A DNA stretch of 64,000 nt from Diphasiastrum complanatum (GCA_029204225.1 CM055114.1:13826144-13890143); one strand, 5' to 3'. Shown: positions 48,339-62,098, counted from the first letter of the stretch. Numbers and translations: made by a program. Notes: a model not told the origin generated them from the letters alone.

Positions 48339-49700
48339 TCAATGTTCTTCCATAAGTTGGATTGTTTCACCAATACCTCTGCATTTGATCTCGAGCTCAT
48401 GTCTTTTACGTACCTGCATAAAATCAATACAAAGTTAGTTAGAATTTAGTATAGAGTTTGTATTAGAAAGTTTTGATTGAAACTATTCATAAAAGATTGA
48501 GTGTTTCCAGTTTCTTACGAGTTTACCATTGAAAATGAATCTGAAGTCTGAAAGTACATCATCTTGTAGGAGCAATAGTTTCCGCCGGATGTAGTTTAGA
48601 CTCCAATCTTCTTCCAACTCAACACATGTCCAAACGGCATCATTGTATATAATTTCAATATTTTTTTTTTTGAATGTCCAATGGCTTCCAAGTCTTGATC
48701 GAGTGGCACCCATTTACCTTTATTTTTTTTTCATCTTTGATAATGGAAGCATAAGCTCAACATTTGTTTTTCAATTTGATAATGGAAGCACATGGAAGAC
48801 ATTTTAATTTTGCATTCTATTTCTCCATCTGATCTTTTGTCCCAACCTTCATCCATAAGTTCAAATAATAAACTATTTGATAAATTTTTGCATACAAACA
48901 TCGTTTGGGTTTTGTGTACATTGACACTTGAAAAGAAATCCGCAAATATAATCAAGGAAATAAACCAACTCAATCTTACTGTTTTTTATCAGTGCTCATT
49001 TTTAATGAATTTTTTACATCATTATATATCTTGCAATGAAATGATTCTAAAACTGTAGCATCTGGTGCAATCTATTCATCACTTTCAAAGCTAGGTAATG
49101 GAATCGGTATTATTTGTCCAAAATTTTCTTTTGTATCAGGAATGTACATTGATTTATAAAAAAAAATTCTACCATCAGCTAGATCTTTTTCAGTTCTACC
49201 TCGATATTGCAGCTGTCCAATATTAGTGTGAATAACATCTAACACACCTGCTAAAGATCCACTCGGCTCCAATTCATTTATGTTGGATGGATATAAATCT
49301 GCAAGAGAAAAATGATCAGATTGGCAAGTTTACTATTAGATATTTATGAATGACAAAAATCAAAGTATCAAAAATATCAATACTCACAGTTGCTTTTTTT
49401 GTGATCCTGACGGTTGAATCTTTGCACATTTATCTCTGAATGCATATATACATGTTGGACTAGCATTTCAGAAATAAATTTTCCTCCTAATGATGTTTTG
49501 AAATCCAAAATTCTGGCCTTCCAATAAGATCAAAATGATAGTTTTGATCTTTTCCTTTTTCGAAATGCTCCTTTTGATGATGGATGCATCAAAACCCAAG
49601 AGTTTTTTGAATATCTTGGCACCCATAATCCATTATCATCTGTCTCGTTGAATAGAAGCACATAGTCGATTGAGGAGCACGGCTTCCTTGATGGCGCCAT
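48339..49700 (-). pseudogene. Transposon gene 4, unknown protein (copy B)
   Basis: The reverse-strand ATG lies 477 bp from the right terminus. Pieces that align with copy D: MAPSRKP, WVPRYSKNSWVLMHPSSKG, then (after a frameshift near 49530) KARILDFKTSLGGKF and EMLVQHVYMH. After an intron near 49300-49390 come SLAGVLDVIHTNIGQLQYRG and TMFVCKNLSNSLLFELMDEG, then VELEEDWSLNYIRRKL and DFRFIFNGKL, with a last exon VRKRHELEIKCRGIGETIQL. The C-terminal block resembles a ubiquitin-like beta-grasp strand pattern, but weakly. Several frameshifts. Convergent with gene 3. Confidence 0.6.
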
Positions 49701-50145
49701 TCGTAATTTGCATGCGGAAATCCAAAACAATGAACTATGAATCTGAAAATTTGGGTAGACAAAAAGCCATGAACCTGAGAAAAAGTGTTGGCAAAAATTT
49801 GAAACACTGATCTATTTGGCGCCACAAATTAACTCTGGTTATCCCTGTTAACCATGGTTTGATAATGCATATACATTAATGGTACATCGATTTTCTCATC
49901 TCAACCATCTGTCATATTCATTTTCAATATTTTTGGGTATTTTCGGGCAGTGATGAGCTGGAAGGGCAGGCCTCATCAACCAATAGCATTTCCACCCGCT
50001 ACCCGACGAAACAGCAATATATTTAAAAAGTTTTTATTTTATTTATATTTGGAAAATTCTACGTTACGTAGAACCCCGAAGCTAAGGTTTCAATTGGTCC
50101 ACATGGCAACGAAAATAAGAAAAAAAATAAAAAAACATTTTTCTC

Positions 50146-50177
50146 AAAGGCCCTCATTGGGCTCTAAGTTTCTCTAA
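50146..50177 (-). repeat. Right terminal inverted repeat of copy B
   Basis: Read inward (reverse strand) TTAGAGAAACTTAGAGCCCA then ATGAGGGCCTTT. It pairs with 40125-40157 and with the ends of the MITE at 19455-19827 and copy D at 61256. Confidence 0.8.
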
Positions 50178-50888
50178 TGTTATCTGTCATGAATGATTTG
50201 CGAAGAGCTAGACAGTGCTCGATTGATAATCAGTCGCGAATTATTCGCGAAAGACAAGACTAAATATTAGTCGTGCTAAAAATAAATTACCAGAAAGAGC
50301 AGCTAGAAAGATCAGATAGAATGAATAATAAGCATAGCAATATTAACACAAATCTGAATGTTAAACAAAGAACTATATCATATTAAGTATATCAAGTATA
50401 CATGTCAATAATGCAGTAGAGCACAAGACAATAGCGGACAAAAGCACGTGCCCTACGAAGCTTATTCAATCTGTAAAAAAAAGAATGAAATCTTATTACT
50501 GACAAATTACAGAATCAATGCATAGATTATCTACTTTTTTCTATCTTTGATAAGCTTCTCTTCTTCGTTCTCTCTCGCTTACTCACTTGATGAATACGCA
50601 AATGGTATTCAATATATATATAATGTTACAGGTGTGCAGATGAAAAAAGTACAGGGTGGATGTGATGTCTGTAGGAGATTGTGGGTGGCTGTAGTCGTTG
50701 TCCAGTCTGTTAGCGCAGCTGCATGAGCGTGAAGAGGGTGTGACATCAGCCTTTGCTTTTCGACTTTTCATCGCCTGTGAGAATTTGCATGTTAATATGC
50801 AGACTATGCGACAACGCGAGTAAATATGCAGCATGAATGGAGGTAGATTAAAATGGGATTTAGATGACTAGAGAAAATAAATCCAACA
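50178..50888 (-). repeat. Probable 3' LTR of the following copia remnant (left end uncertain)
   Basis: On the reverse strand TGTTGGATTTATTTTC starts at 50888 right after the purine tract AAGAGGGGC, marking the LTR edge. The other edge is not resolved; it lies at or right of copy B's terminus at 50177. No second LTR is available for comparison. Confidence 0.5.
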
Positions 50889-53190
50889 GCCCCTCTTAAT
50901 CTGGATCCGTGAATGTCTTGATCTTCAGACTAAGCAATGCACAAAATTTGTTGTGTGGATTAACACTGAGTGCTTTTGTGAATATGTCTGCACCCATGTC
51001 CTGCATTCTGCAGTACGTTAAGCTTACTTCCTTGTTGAGAACCTTGCCCCTGATGTAGTGATACACAGACCATTGCATACATGAGAGATCCTAGTATCGA
51101 TCGATAAGGGTATTCTCTCATTTGCTCCACTTCTTGCTTGGTCTGAGGAGATTGGTCCTTTAACAGGTGCAGGTCTGGATCCATTGGTGAGTGAGCTAAT
51201 TTACAATTCATCAAATTGTATCTTTTAAGAACATTGTGAAGATACCTTTGTTGAGTGATGTAAATCAGTCGATTTGCTCTGTCTCTGTGGATTTGAATTC
51301 CTAGACAGAAGTGAGCTTCACCCAAATCAGTCATGTAGAACTCTGAAAAAAACATCTGCTTCGAATCCTTGACCATATTGGTATTGTTGAAGAGCAACGT
51401 ATCATCCATGTACAAGGTGATGATAATGAAGGATTGCTGTACTGACTTGGAATAGATGTTGCAATCAACAGTGCTTTTTTTGAATCCTTGTTCGATGAGA
51501 AATGTGTTGATCCTCTGAAACCAAACTCTGGCAGACTGTTTCAAGCTGTACAGGGCTTTGTGGAGTTTATAGACATGATTTTTCATACCTTCCAGAACGT
51601 ATCCTTTGGACTGGATCATGTAGATATCTTCTTGTATCACTCCATTTAGATAGGCTGTTTGTACATCGAGTTGATGCACTTCGAGGTCAGCAGCTGTAGC
51701 ATAAGACAGGAGCATTCAGATTGACGAATGTTTGACGACTGGACTAAATGTCTCATTGTAGTCAACATTCGGGATCTGGGTGAATCCTTGTGCTACCAAT
51801 CTTGTCTTCCTTTAGTCGTTGCTCTGTTGGCATTGTATTTGATCTTAAAGATCCATTTGCAATCAATGATATTGCATCCAATAGGAGCTTCGACTAATGA
51901 CCATGTCTGGTTCTTGTTCAGAGAGGAATACTCTCTGTCCATAGATTCTCTCCAAAGATCAGAGTCTGGTTGGCTGAGTGCCTCTTCGACTGTCGTCGGT
52001 TCCTATATCAAGAGACAGACAGACTCAGGAGTATACCTTGTGGGCTGTGTGCGCACTCGGCTTGATCTTCTGGGAGGATTCGACTGAAGAACCGCTCTTG
52101 GAATTTGTTGCTGGGTAGCAGTAGCATTTTCGGCTGATTTGTTGTCTCAAAGTGAGTCGAAGATAGACATGTTTGAGCCAGAAGCTCAGACTGTCGTGTC
52201 AACGGTAGGTGATGAGGGTTCTTCTTGAGCAATAATCTTGTCTTTGAGTTCGAAAACTGATCCTTGATGAAGACTGTATCCTGGCTATACAGGATTTGCT
52301 AGGTATCATGATCATACAGCTTATGAGTATTATGAAATGAAGTATATCTGATTAGGAGGTCTTGAGACCTTGGAAGTCCAATTTCTCCCTCGTGTCTTTT
52401 GGGATCTGCACGTAGGCAATGCACCCAAACACTCTTAGGTTCTTCAAAGAAGGCTTAGGGCCTGTCCACACCTCGTGGGGTGTCTTGCCTGAGATGGCTT
52501 TGGTCGAACATCTATTCTGGATGTAAGTTGTAGTGGAGACAGCTTCAGCCCAGAATCTCTTAGGCAACGATGCATGCGATAGCATACATTTGGCAGATTC
52601 AACCATAGTACGGTTCTTCCTCTTGGCTAAGCCATTAGGCTGAGGACTGTAAGGAGTGATGAATTGCTTTTCAATGCCTTGGCTTTGGCAGTACTCCTTA
52701 AACTCGATAGAGATATATTCTCCACCATTGTCTGACCTGAGGGTCTTAATCGTCCTTCCAATCTTCTTCTTTGCACGCTCCTTGAAGATTCTGGAGCAGT
52801 TGAAGGCTTCTGATTTCTTCTTTATAAAATACACCATGGTCCTTCTGAAAAATTCATCAATAAAGGTTATAAAATACTTGGCATCCTTCAGCGAAGGATT
52901 TTTCATCGGGACACAAACATCTGAATGTACAACATCTAGCAATCCTCTAGCAATGTGCTGATGGCTTGATTTAAAAGGTTTCCTAGTCTGTTTACCAACT
53001 AGACAGTCTTGACAAACAGGTAGCTCAACTTTTTCGCAAGGATAGTCGAGATGAAGAACAATAGATTGTCTAGACATTCGTTGTACAACAACATGATTTA
53101 AATGACCAAGTCTATAATGCCAAAGTAAACCTTTATTTAAATGAATTGAAGTCCTAAGGGTAATGCCAACTTGAGGATTAAATGGATGAA
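50889..53190 (-). pseudogene. Ty1/copia integrase-RT-RNase H remnant
   Basis: Reverse strand in order: integrase (53077-52352) with CQDCLVGKQTRKPF, TFIDEF, LRSDNGGEYIS and PQPNGLAKRKNRT (the catalytic Glu position reads Lys). After a degraded linker comes RT (51715-51000) with EVHQLDVQTAYLNGVIQED and LYMDDTLLF, then a shortened RNase H end with VLNKEVSLTYCRMQDM and IFTKALS. RT joins directly to the RNase H end, so most of RNase H is deleted. Gag and protease are absent; the sequence decays into a (CT)n tract at about 53330. Related to the remnants at 1352-4320 and 11017-12230. Confidence 0.85.
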
Positions 53191-53324
53191 ATCATGAGCT
53201 AATGATCTTCTTTAGTGTGATAACATGATTAGGTAACAACAATCAAGCATTCATACATTCACAATCAAACATACAATGGCAAAATAAGAGGGCCTCACAA
53301 AGTAAGAAAACGTGGAGGAGGCGA

Positions 53325-54242
<918 letters not shown>

Positions 54243-55051
54243 CTATGGTGTTGTCACATATTCTTTGATGAACTCAGGCTTGCACAGAAGTGCTGCCTTC
54301 CTCCACTCTGGTTGGGGATGCAGAAGTAACAGGATATCGGCCGGTTTCTTCTTGACGAGCTCCTTGAGATTTCCTGGTAAGGTATAGCCGCATCTGATCG
54401 TGATATCCGGATATTTTTTTATGAAAAGTGTCAGCTGCTCTGAATCAAGTACCGAGAACACTTTGTTATACCGATGCTTATGTACCGCCATAGGATAAGA
54501 AAGGGTGTCGACTCATCATGGAGGAATAGTGAAAGTTGACGGAGGATCGGATTTGGGAGGTGAAAAAGCAGTGGGTGGTGGTGAAGAAGTGGTAGAAGGT
54601 GAAATGGCGCGAGGTGGTGAAAGGCTGCGAGGAGGAGATGCAATCTTGAGCTTGGGCATGTTGGGGTCAATTGGAAGGGAGTTAGTGGCTTCGACTTGTT
54701 AGGCGTATTGAAAATCCTGATCAAAGGTGCGGTCTCTGCCAGTTTAGAAGTGAAGTGAAGAAAGGAGAGCTGGAGCTCCTGATAATCGAAGGTGGATGCA
54801 GATTCAGTGAATGGAAAATCAGAGATCTGGCACGGATGTCTGATGGATGGATCTTGGAAAATGGCATTATAATGTGCCAAGGCTGCATTGTAACAGATGA
54901 TGAGGGTGGCAGGGTGGTATTGATGGCAGTCATGGTAGAGGGCTCTGAGATCATTATAGGTGAGATGGAGAGTGTCCAGGAGGGCGACAACGGTGGTGTG
55001 GCATCGGTCAGCTTCTCTGCTCCTCTGGGTTGGTACTCTGGCATGTACCAT
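54243..55051 (-). pseudogene. Unrecognised gene remnant with Pro/Ser-rich linker
   Basis: Reverse strand from ATG at 55051. An N-terminal segment (MVHARVPTQRSREADR, then LLDTLHLTYNDLRALYHDC) is helical in character. After a one-base slip near 54705, a Pro/Ser-rich linker (SPPRSLSPPRAISPSTTSSP) runs to two consecutive TGA codons near 54520. In the same frame beyond the stops, a conserved-looking segment reads FSVLDSEQLTLFIKKYPDI and AALLCKPEFIKEY, ending at 54243. The frame continuing through the double stop suggests a decayed single gene. I know of no match. Confidence 0.4.
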
Positions 55052-55159
55052 ATATGTTGATGTTGTAAAGATGAAGGGATGAACAGAGGTGAAACGAAGA
55101 GGGGGGGTGGGGGGGAAGATTGATGCATATGATCTAGCTCCAATTGAAAGCATCGATCT

Positions 55160-56330
55160 TGTCTATTTCAGTACCAAGTACTAGCGGTCGGATTGGTAAG
55201 TTTTTCGTGCAATCTTATGTTGGTCTAGTTCCGGTCTGAAGTTTAGACACGAGCTATTGGTGTTGCTGAGTTGCTTGCTCCACTTTCTTTAGTTGGAATA
55301 TGTCAACTGGTGGACCAGCGTCTGGCTCTCATTTCTCTCTTTTTCGTTCTCTCTTTTCAACTATGCGACCTGATCAATCAAGTCCTGCAATGGTTGCCCC
55401 ACCACCAATTGACCGCGAGACTGCTCAGTAGCTCATTCAGAGAGCATCTAGTGGAGTTGTTGCTGGAGAACCATTAAGGCGATCCAGCAACTCAGAGCTT
55501 CAGTATTACAGCTGGCCGATGGCGGTAGAGTTATGATGGGCGGAGAAAGAGGTGTGGTGACAGATATGGTGGTGATTGATGCGAGAAGAAGTCGCGAAAG
55601 CGAAACACAGTCATGAAACAGTCGCGAAAGCGAAGCAACCATGATTCAATGTGATTCGGATGGAGTTCAGAGGTGATCGTTGGACACTGCTGGCTGAATC
55701 ACTCCTACAGTCCTCCAGAATGTAGTCAGGCACTGCTGATCTACGTTTATAATTTAATGCAGCATTCAACAAATTCAACCAATGTGTGAAACTGAAATGA
55801 ATGGGAGAATCAGACACACGAATGACAACAGACACATTTGCATTCAAGATCATACTCATAAATTGACATGTGCACAATGGCTACAAGATTATCTATTGAT
55901 TTTCCTTGATTCTTCAAGCACTACATGCATATCCACGCAGTGCGTTGGTGTGAGAGAAACACACTTCTCTCACGAGTGGATGTCTCGCTTACTAGCAGAC
56001 CTGTGGATCTCTATGGATCCTGATCACAAAACTTGTCTCGCTCGCAGACGGACTTCTTGTCTGTATTTCGTCTTGATTGCTTACTAGCATCAGAATAGTT
56101 CATTCTCTGTATGTCAAGTATCATCCAGTAAGTATATAGTCGCTCTATGTAACTTTAAGATTAGAGTGATTAAGCATCTACAACTATTCAAAAAATTACA
56201 AGAGTGGGAGATTACCCATGACCTAGAGTGTATATGCTGACATCATGCCATCAGATCAGACATCTGTACTTCTAGGTACTTGTATGATCTTGCTGGTACT
56301 CTTTGGAGCGTGAGGGCAGAAAGGGTTTCA
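55160..56330. other. Unassigned sequence
   Basis: Contains a paired AGTCGCGAAAGCGAA motif at about 55588 and 55620. Nothing else recognised. Confidence 0.3.
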
Positions 56331-56530
56331 TGACGTTTTTCGTGTCGCGTCTTTGGTTTCGTTTCCGTCGTTTGACTTTCTCGTGTTGGACCACAAAAGA
56401 TTCTCGTTCGCGAATCTTTCGTGTTCGTGTCTCTTGACTTTCGTGTTCACGAACATCTTCGTCAAGTGGTCGCGAAACTTTCGTGCTTCGGGTCTCTTGA
56501 CTTTCGTGTTTGTGAACATCTTCAGCAGGC
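56331..56530. repeat. Degenerate short tandem repeats (TTTCGTG-rich)
   Basis: TCTCTTGACTTTCGTGTT(C/T) followed by (A/G)(C/T)GAACATCTTC occurs twice about 60 bp apart (around 56430 and 56490), within a run of related TTTCGTG/CGCGAA motifs. Confidence 0.6.
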
Positions 56531-56584
56531 CTAGGGCTGAAAGCTAGCAAGGCTTTGTAAACAGACACATTTTGTTTCTTCAGT

Positions 56585-56990
56585 GATAAGCAGAATAATG
56601 GTGGTAGAGATGGCGGTGGAGATGGTGGTGATAGTAGGGTGACAACAATGGTGGTGAGAGTGACAATGGTGGAAATAACGTGGGGTGAATGGGAGATAAA
56701 ACAAGTGGAAGAGTGACAAAGAGGGGGGATGAGGTGACAATGGCGAGAGTGGTGATGGTGGGAACCATGGAAGTTGTGATAGTGGTGGAAACAGGGGAAA
56801 ATACAATTGGATGGAAGGGGCTATGCACAAGGGACATGATTTGAATCATGGGAGAGGAGTGGATGGGGCTCATGTGTGTTGGGCTAGTGCATGTGCAAGT
56901 GGATGGCGTAGGCAATGAGGTGAAGGCGGGTGATTGTTGGCAGGTAAAGGTGGGTGATTGTTGGCCTACCAACAAGGTGGATCTTGGGAG
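56585..56990. repeat. GGTGGT/GGAGG low-complexity purine-rich region
   Basis: Imperfect repeats of GGTGGTGATAG-like sequence. The reverse His/Pro/Ser-rich frames across it are composition artefacts. Confidence 0.55.
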
Positions 56991-57699
56991 GAGAGGCTGG
57001 CGAATGAAGAGGAGGATGTGGGTGTTCTCACACCTAGATGCTCTACGTGTGTGTAGGCAATGACGGTGATGAGACTTTGAAGGATTTCAGATCATTGATG
57101 ATCCAATCCACAAAAAAGATCTTGGGTTACAAAAGAAGATACTCTAACAATGTCATTAATGTAAAAAAATCAACATCTACACACAAAATGAGATGCAAAC
57201 TCTAATAGAACTTGATCAAACATGAATCAAAGGATAAGTACTATTGCAAGCTACTGTATTTCACACGTGTGGATCCAAAAATAACAAATATAGACCATTC
57301 TACACATAGAATTGGATGCAATCACAAGTATACTGCACCAATGGATACTAGAACCCAAGAGAACCATGTATAAGCATGAAATGAGATAGAGAAGAGAGAA
57401 GATGTGTCTCTCCATGAGTTTCTTTCTTTTATAACAGGTCCAAAACCTATTTGGCCACTTGGTTTTCCCTCCAAAATACTAATCCTACTATTTTTGGGTC
57501 TAGATTCAAAGTACCCAATATTCAAATTTGAATCTACTAAAACTCGCATTCTAACTTTCCCACACTTTCAAAAAGTGTTTATTCACATGAAATTTAGACT
57601 AATGAACTTTGAAAAGTCAATTTCTAAGTCTAGAAACAAAGTACATTGGCTATTTGGGTACCGTAGGGCCAAATTTGGGACAATTTTTGGCTAGTGAAA
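56991..57699. other. Unassigned sequence
   Basis: No gene or repeat recognised. Confidence 0.3.
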
Positions 57700-60588
57700 C
57701 CTGCTACAGAGTGGTATGATGAGGTATAATCACTTCTAAATCATTATTACTTACTCTTGACAGGGTAACAGGGTGTTTGGAAGCGATAAATGCAGTATGG
57801 GGATGAATGGTAACAGAATTGTGTGGAGAAAGCTAGTATTGGCGATGGAATGCAGTTTGGCATCGTGACTACTCATCATTGGCGACAATTTTGAGAGGGC
57901 AAGCAATCACATGTGAGAAGTAAGCATGGTATGCCGGTGATAGGTGAAAAACTCTTGTAATCAGGTTCAACTCTTGGGGTTCGAACCAACCAATGTCAAG
58001 TGGCTTTTTGGAGGAACGCTCTCACAGGTATGATCGGTAGTGGCATTATCGAGTCAGGTGACAACTGCATTGACACACGCATTTGTAGCTTGGAAATTTC
58101 TCGTTTGGAGGGAAATATGGGCTAGCTTGGAGGTACACACATATTGGTGATCACAAGTGATGGAAGTGCAAGGTGGTGTCAGTTGGAAGCCATTAGGCAA
58201 AATAGCGAGCTTGCATTGGACGAGCTGTGTGTGGGACACACAGAGGATGAAGAACGGGTCAATAATCACATTTTGGATGCTCTTGGTGAGTGGTGAGTAT
58301 GATAATTTTGCGATTTTGCAGTCCATAAGTCAATTTTGATCAAGTCAAATTAGTTGTGGAGTAGTGTATCAGGTTTGTCATCAAGGAGATATACTTCAAC
58401 TGTCTATTCTGAGTAAGTCAGGTCAATTTCCCATATCAGTATTGCATCAAGGATGCAGATTCCAGTGATGACAAGGTGCGGATCGTTTGGTTTGGGCCAT
58501 GGAAGCTCTCACAGGTCCACTTGAAGGGATATTGGCATGCACAGTCATGTGAGGGACTTGATAGTGGCTTTGGAGCTCACATCTCAATGTATTCTCAAGG
58601 AGTGGTTTGGAACCATTCACAAGAGTAGCTTGAGGAAATACAAGTGGGCACTACAGGGTAGATGCTTAGATCTTTGTGATCAGGGATGGCATTGGGATAC
58701 TTGGTAGGGATAACACTACAGGATGACATTGGGGTGATCATCAGGGGGCAACTATCTCATATTGGACTTGAGTCATTGTCATGGATAGGACTTACATGTG
58801 GGATTCATGATGGAATCAGGAAGCTGCAAATGCAAATGGCCAAAGCATGAAGCTTTGGGAGCCAACTCTAGGATGGAGAGCTGATGGAGATCACATGGGG
58901 TGTGATTGGAGGGCAAGCACCATGATGGGTGTTTTGCTAGCAATCTACTACAGGGGACACTGATGGCGAGGACTTCATGGTGTGCTCATTTGGGAGTACA
59001 AGATGGCATTACAACAGGGAGCTAGTCATTGACATTGGCATTGATGGGGAGGCATCTACCATTACAGGGGGGATAAGCTACCTATATCTTTCATGCAGTT
59101 GGCTGTATTTGCAGGAGTCTAGGCTTGGCATAAGTGTTGGAATTTCCATGGTGCAGATTCTCAGGTGGTGAGATCAGGAAGCCTAGAGGGAGTCACTCAT
59201 AGCCATATACCTCAGTACGATCAGGGAGACAGTAGTCTTAGAATCCCGTGAGCGGTGACTCATGGATGAGCTTGCATAGACATGGTGTCGGGTGGCACAT
59301 AGCTAGGGAGAGCGAGCGACACTGCTAGGAGTCAGGAGAGGCATAGGTGATGCTTCGACGATCGGCTTGGATAGCAGGATGGTGACCTAGGGACGGGTCA
59401 TGCCTACTTGGATGTAGGTGGCATGGAGTGTACCTAGTGGTGGTACATCTCCTGAGGGCATGGAGTGCATTTCGGGGTGATGTGGATCCATCATGCCCAT
59501 GGTTGTGAGCCAACAAGGATGGAGATGGTTGCTCAAGGAGTGACAGCTGATACTTTGGCGAGTGATCAGGTGAGCTGCATGGTTATATGCATAGTTGTCT
59601 CCAGGTTGGGGTCACATGTTGTGGTGAGATAGGCTCCTTGGTGGGAGGCCGATGTACTGGTCAAATCAGAGTTGGCAATTCAAACATGGAAAATTGAACC
59701 TACATGGGATGTAAGAGAGGCAAAGATGGGCGAGCTACTCAGGTATAGCCTATGGTGAGATTTGTGTACATTCATTCATTGAGTCCTTGGTAGACTCTTG
59801 TGCTTGGAGCATGGGGAATGGATGGAGATTAGCTTTTAGGGCTTATTGGTCATTTGGATATGCTTGGACGTGAGGGCATCTTGGTTATAGGTGCGGGCCA
59901 TGGTAGGAAACCTGATTTGGTGACCAGTGGTGTAGCAATGGATCTACAGGTGACAGGTGCTGGTACGATAGGATACCACAATTTGCACAAGCTTGGTCAT
60001 GTATTTGACATATTCGTGTTGGTTTGCATGAATGTGTGCTTGCATGTTACCTTGTCACAAGAGTCTAGATCTGAGTCAGAGTTTTATGTGGTTGTGCATT
60101 TGCTACGTGTGAAACAAAGTAGTCATTTCATGCTCATTGACTTGTCATTGTCTACTAGTTGTCTATCTGGTGAGGGTGCAATCTTATGGTGGTAGTAAGA
60201 TTTTCTCAAATTGAGCCTCAATCACTCATTTATGTCAGCTTTACAAGTTTGTGCTTGTAAGTGTCTGATAGGATGTCAGCCTAGCTAGATGGAGGATGTA
60301 AGTCTCATGGTGGTAGTGGGATTCCCTCAGTTTGAGCCATGTCTCTCATGTGATCCACTTGTGGTCAAGTTGGATTGGGGACAAGTCAGTTGGTCGAGAG
60401 TGTGATAGACTCTCTGTATGAGCATTGTGTTTGCATGATACTTTGTGTGCCAAACCTGGCGGTTTGATGGTGTGCTTGAGTGTGACTCAAGTACAGGGTA
60501 GTTGTGACATGCATAACATCTTTTGGACACTCGAGACGCTGCTACAATATATTTCTTTACTCCTACTACATTTGAGCTTAAGGGAGAG
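57700..60588 (+). mobile_element. Non-coding interior of an LTR retrotransposon (5' end not found)
   Basis: About 2.9 kb of G-rich, stop-filled sequence leading into a purine tract TTAAGGGAGAG and an LTR at 60589. TGGTATGATGAG at about 57712 resembles a primer-binding site, but no matching 5' LTR precedes it. GGTGGTAGT(A/G)(A/G)GATT...CTCA(A/G)(A/T)TTGAGCC occurs at about 60188 and 60311. No gag or pol motif was found, so this would be a non-autonomous or fully decayed element. Confidence 0.45.
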
Positions 60589-61064
60589 TGTTAAGAATCA
60601 GATTCGATCTGATATATTTTTATTGTAAGCTTGAAGTTCAGTATTGTAATTAACTGTAGATATCTTCAGTTAATTAGGATTTACGATTTTTGGTTGTTAT
60701 CGGAATGTGACCCACTATCATCATATCAGTCGGGCAGTAGTTCCATAGACGACTACTTGGGTTAGCCAGGTAGGAGAAATTAGCCTGTACAGGATATATT
60801 TTGGCTTTGTTATGCTATACTCAGGGGCATGTCCTGGGTTTGTCAATATTTTAGCCCATGTTGGGCCTTCTAGTCAGACATGTGCCTTTTTAGTGTGTTG
60901 ACACTTGTCGAGCCCATGCATGTTGGGGATTTTGGCATATGTACAGTTTTCTCTTTGTAATCTAAAGCTTTTGTTGTGCCATCTTTGAGAGCTTGTGAGG
61001 AGTGTCTATGGTGATTGATTGATGTGATCTGCATATTGCACTAGATCCTAATAGGATTTTAACA
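60589..61064 (+). repeat. 3' LTR, 476 bp
   Basis: Starts TGTTAAGAATC after the purine tract and ends GGATTTTAACA; TGTTAA and TTAACA are inverse ends. No partner LTR in the window. Confidence 0.65.
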
Positions 61065-62015
61065 GATTCTCTGTACTATCAAGACGAAAACAGTTGAAGC
61101 AAGTCGGTCTGATTGAGAACATATATTGCACGCAACATTATGGGCATTCAGAATTGCTTACAAGAGTAGTACTATGGAGCAGTTATTCTTGAACATTTCA
61201 TTTTAGAACCAAACATCATCGTATTCCAAACATAGGTATGACTGTCTACCGGGCATTAGGGGATATTAGAACTCAAAATGGGCCATTTGTCAAGATGTTC
61301 TTTTTGACTTCGCACGCTTTCACCGCTTATGTGTCCCAATGAATGGTGTCCATCTGTGACGAACTGTAACAGTGGTTGATGAACGGAAATTGTATTTAAC
61401 TTTACAGGCCAAATTTTCGTGATTTTCAAATATCCCGCCGGACAGAATAAATAATTGTGATTGGACCACAGTTACTGTCCGAATACTCTTATGCTGCCCG
61501 TCATTGTTCACTCGAGGTTGATTTGACGTCAATATTCATAAACTGTGGTTAACTAATCCTTGTAGTTAAGGAACTTTTTGTCATTCATAGGTATATCTCT
61601 CATTTTTTTCATTCTATCTCTCATTTTCTTGTCATTTTTAAGTTTACCTCGCAATATCTACATTCTCTCCGACTTGCGTACTCGTATTTTTGACTAATGG
61701 CTACACATAATCGGAGACCAAGAGGAACCATTGATGCAATCAATATTTGCAATGAAAAAAATGCAGAAGATCGATGGATGCCAAGAATTTATCGAAAATA
61801 TCAATGGATCTTGATGCATCCCTTTGCAAAAGGCTCATTTCGAAAAAGAAAAAGATCGGATAACATATATAAAAGCTCTTGGAAAGGCAGGATAATGGAT
61901 TTTAAAGTATCACCTGCCGGTCAATCTATCACGGAAGTTTTAGTTCAACATGCTTATCTTCACAATGAGCTCAACATTCATGATCTGAATCCAAATGATA
62001 GAAGGAAATGCAATT

Positions 62016-62098
62016 GTAAGTTTTCAGATTCAATTTCTATATATTTATCATTGTCTTTAAATTATATTTTTCTTGAGATGTTTTTGTTGGTTTTGCAG
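62016..62098 (+). other. Intron 1 of gene 4 (copy D)
   Basis: GTAAGT after AAATGCAATT and acceptor GGTTTTGCAG. The joined frame is uninterrupted. Confidence 0.8.

Larger units (their letters stand above)
40125..50177 (+). mobile_element. Copy B: end-to-end multi-gene DNA transposon, ~10.05 kb
   Basis: The left end starts TTAAAGAAAATATGGGCCCA and continues AAGAGGGCCTT. The right end read inward starts TTAGAGAAACTTAGAGCCCA and continues ATGAGGGCCTT. These form ~31-bp inverted repeats with about six mismatches and equal spacing, and TA lies at both borders (40126-40127, 50175-50176). Between them lie gene 1 (+), gene 2 (-), a divergent promoter, gene 3 (+) and gene 4 (-). A MITE in the window has the same termini, and copy D has a matching end at 61256. 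The TA duplication and gene set do not let me name a superfamily. Every gene has lesions, so this copy is not autonomous. Confidence 0.85.

Noticed and set aside
50040-50177. Apparent separate truncated MITE next to the copia LTR
   Set aside because: Its outer end pairs with 40125-40157 and with the MITE at 19455-19827; it is the right terminus of copy B.
40125-50177. Integrated giant virus or Polinton-like segment (because of the histone and protease genes)
   Set aside because: No capsid, packaging ATPase, polymerase or other viral hallmark was found; the genes are spliced and lie between transposon termini with a TA duplication.
57712-57723. Primer-binding site TGGTATGATGAG marking a 5' LTR end
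   Set aside because: Only partly matches TGGTATCAGAGC, and the preceding sequence does not match the LTR at 60589-61064; kept only as a hint in the element entry.
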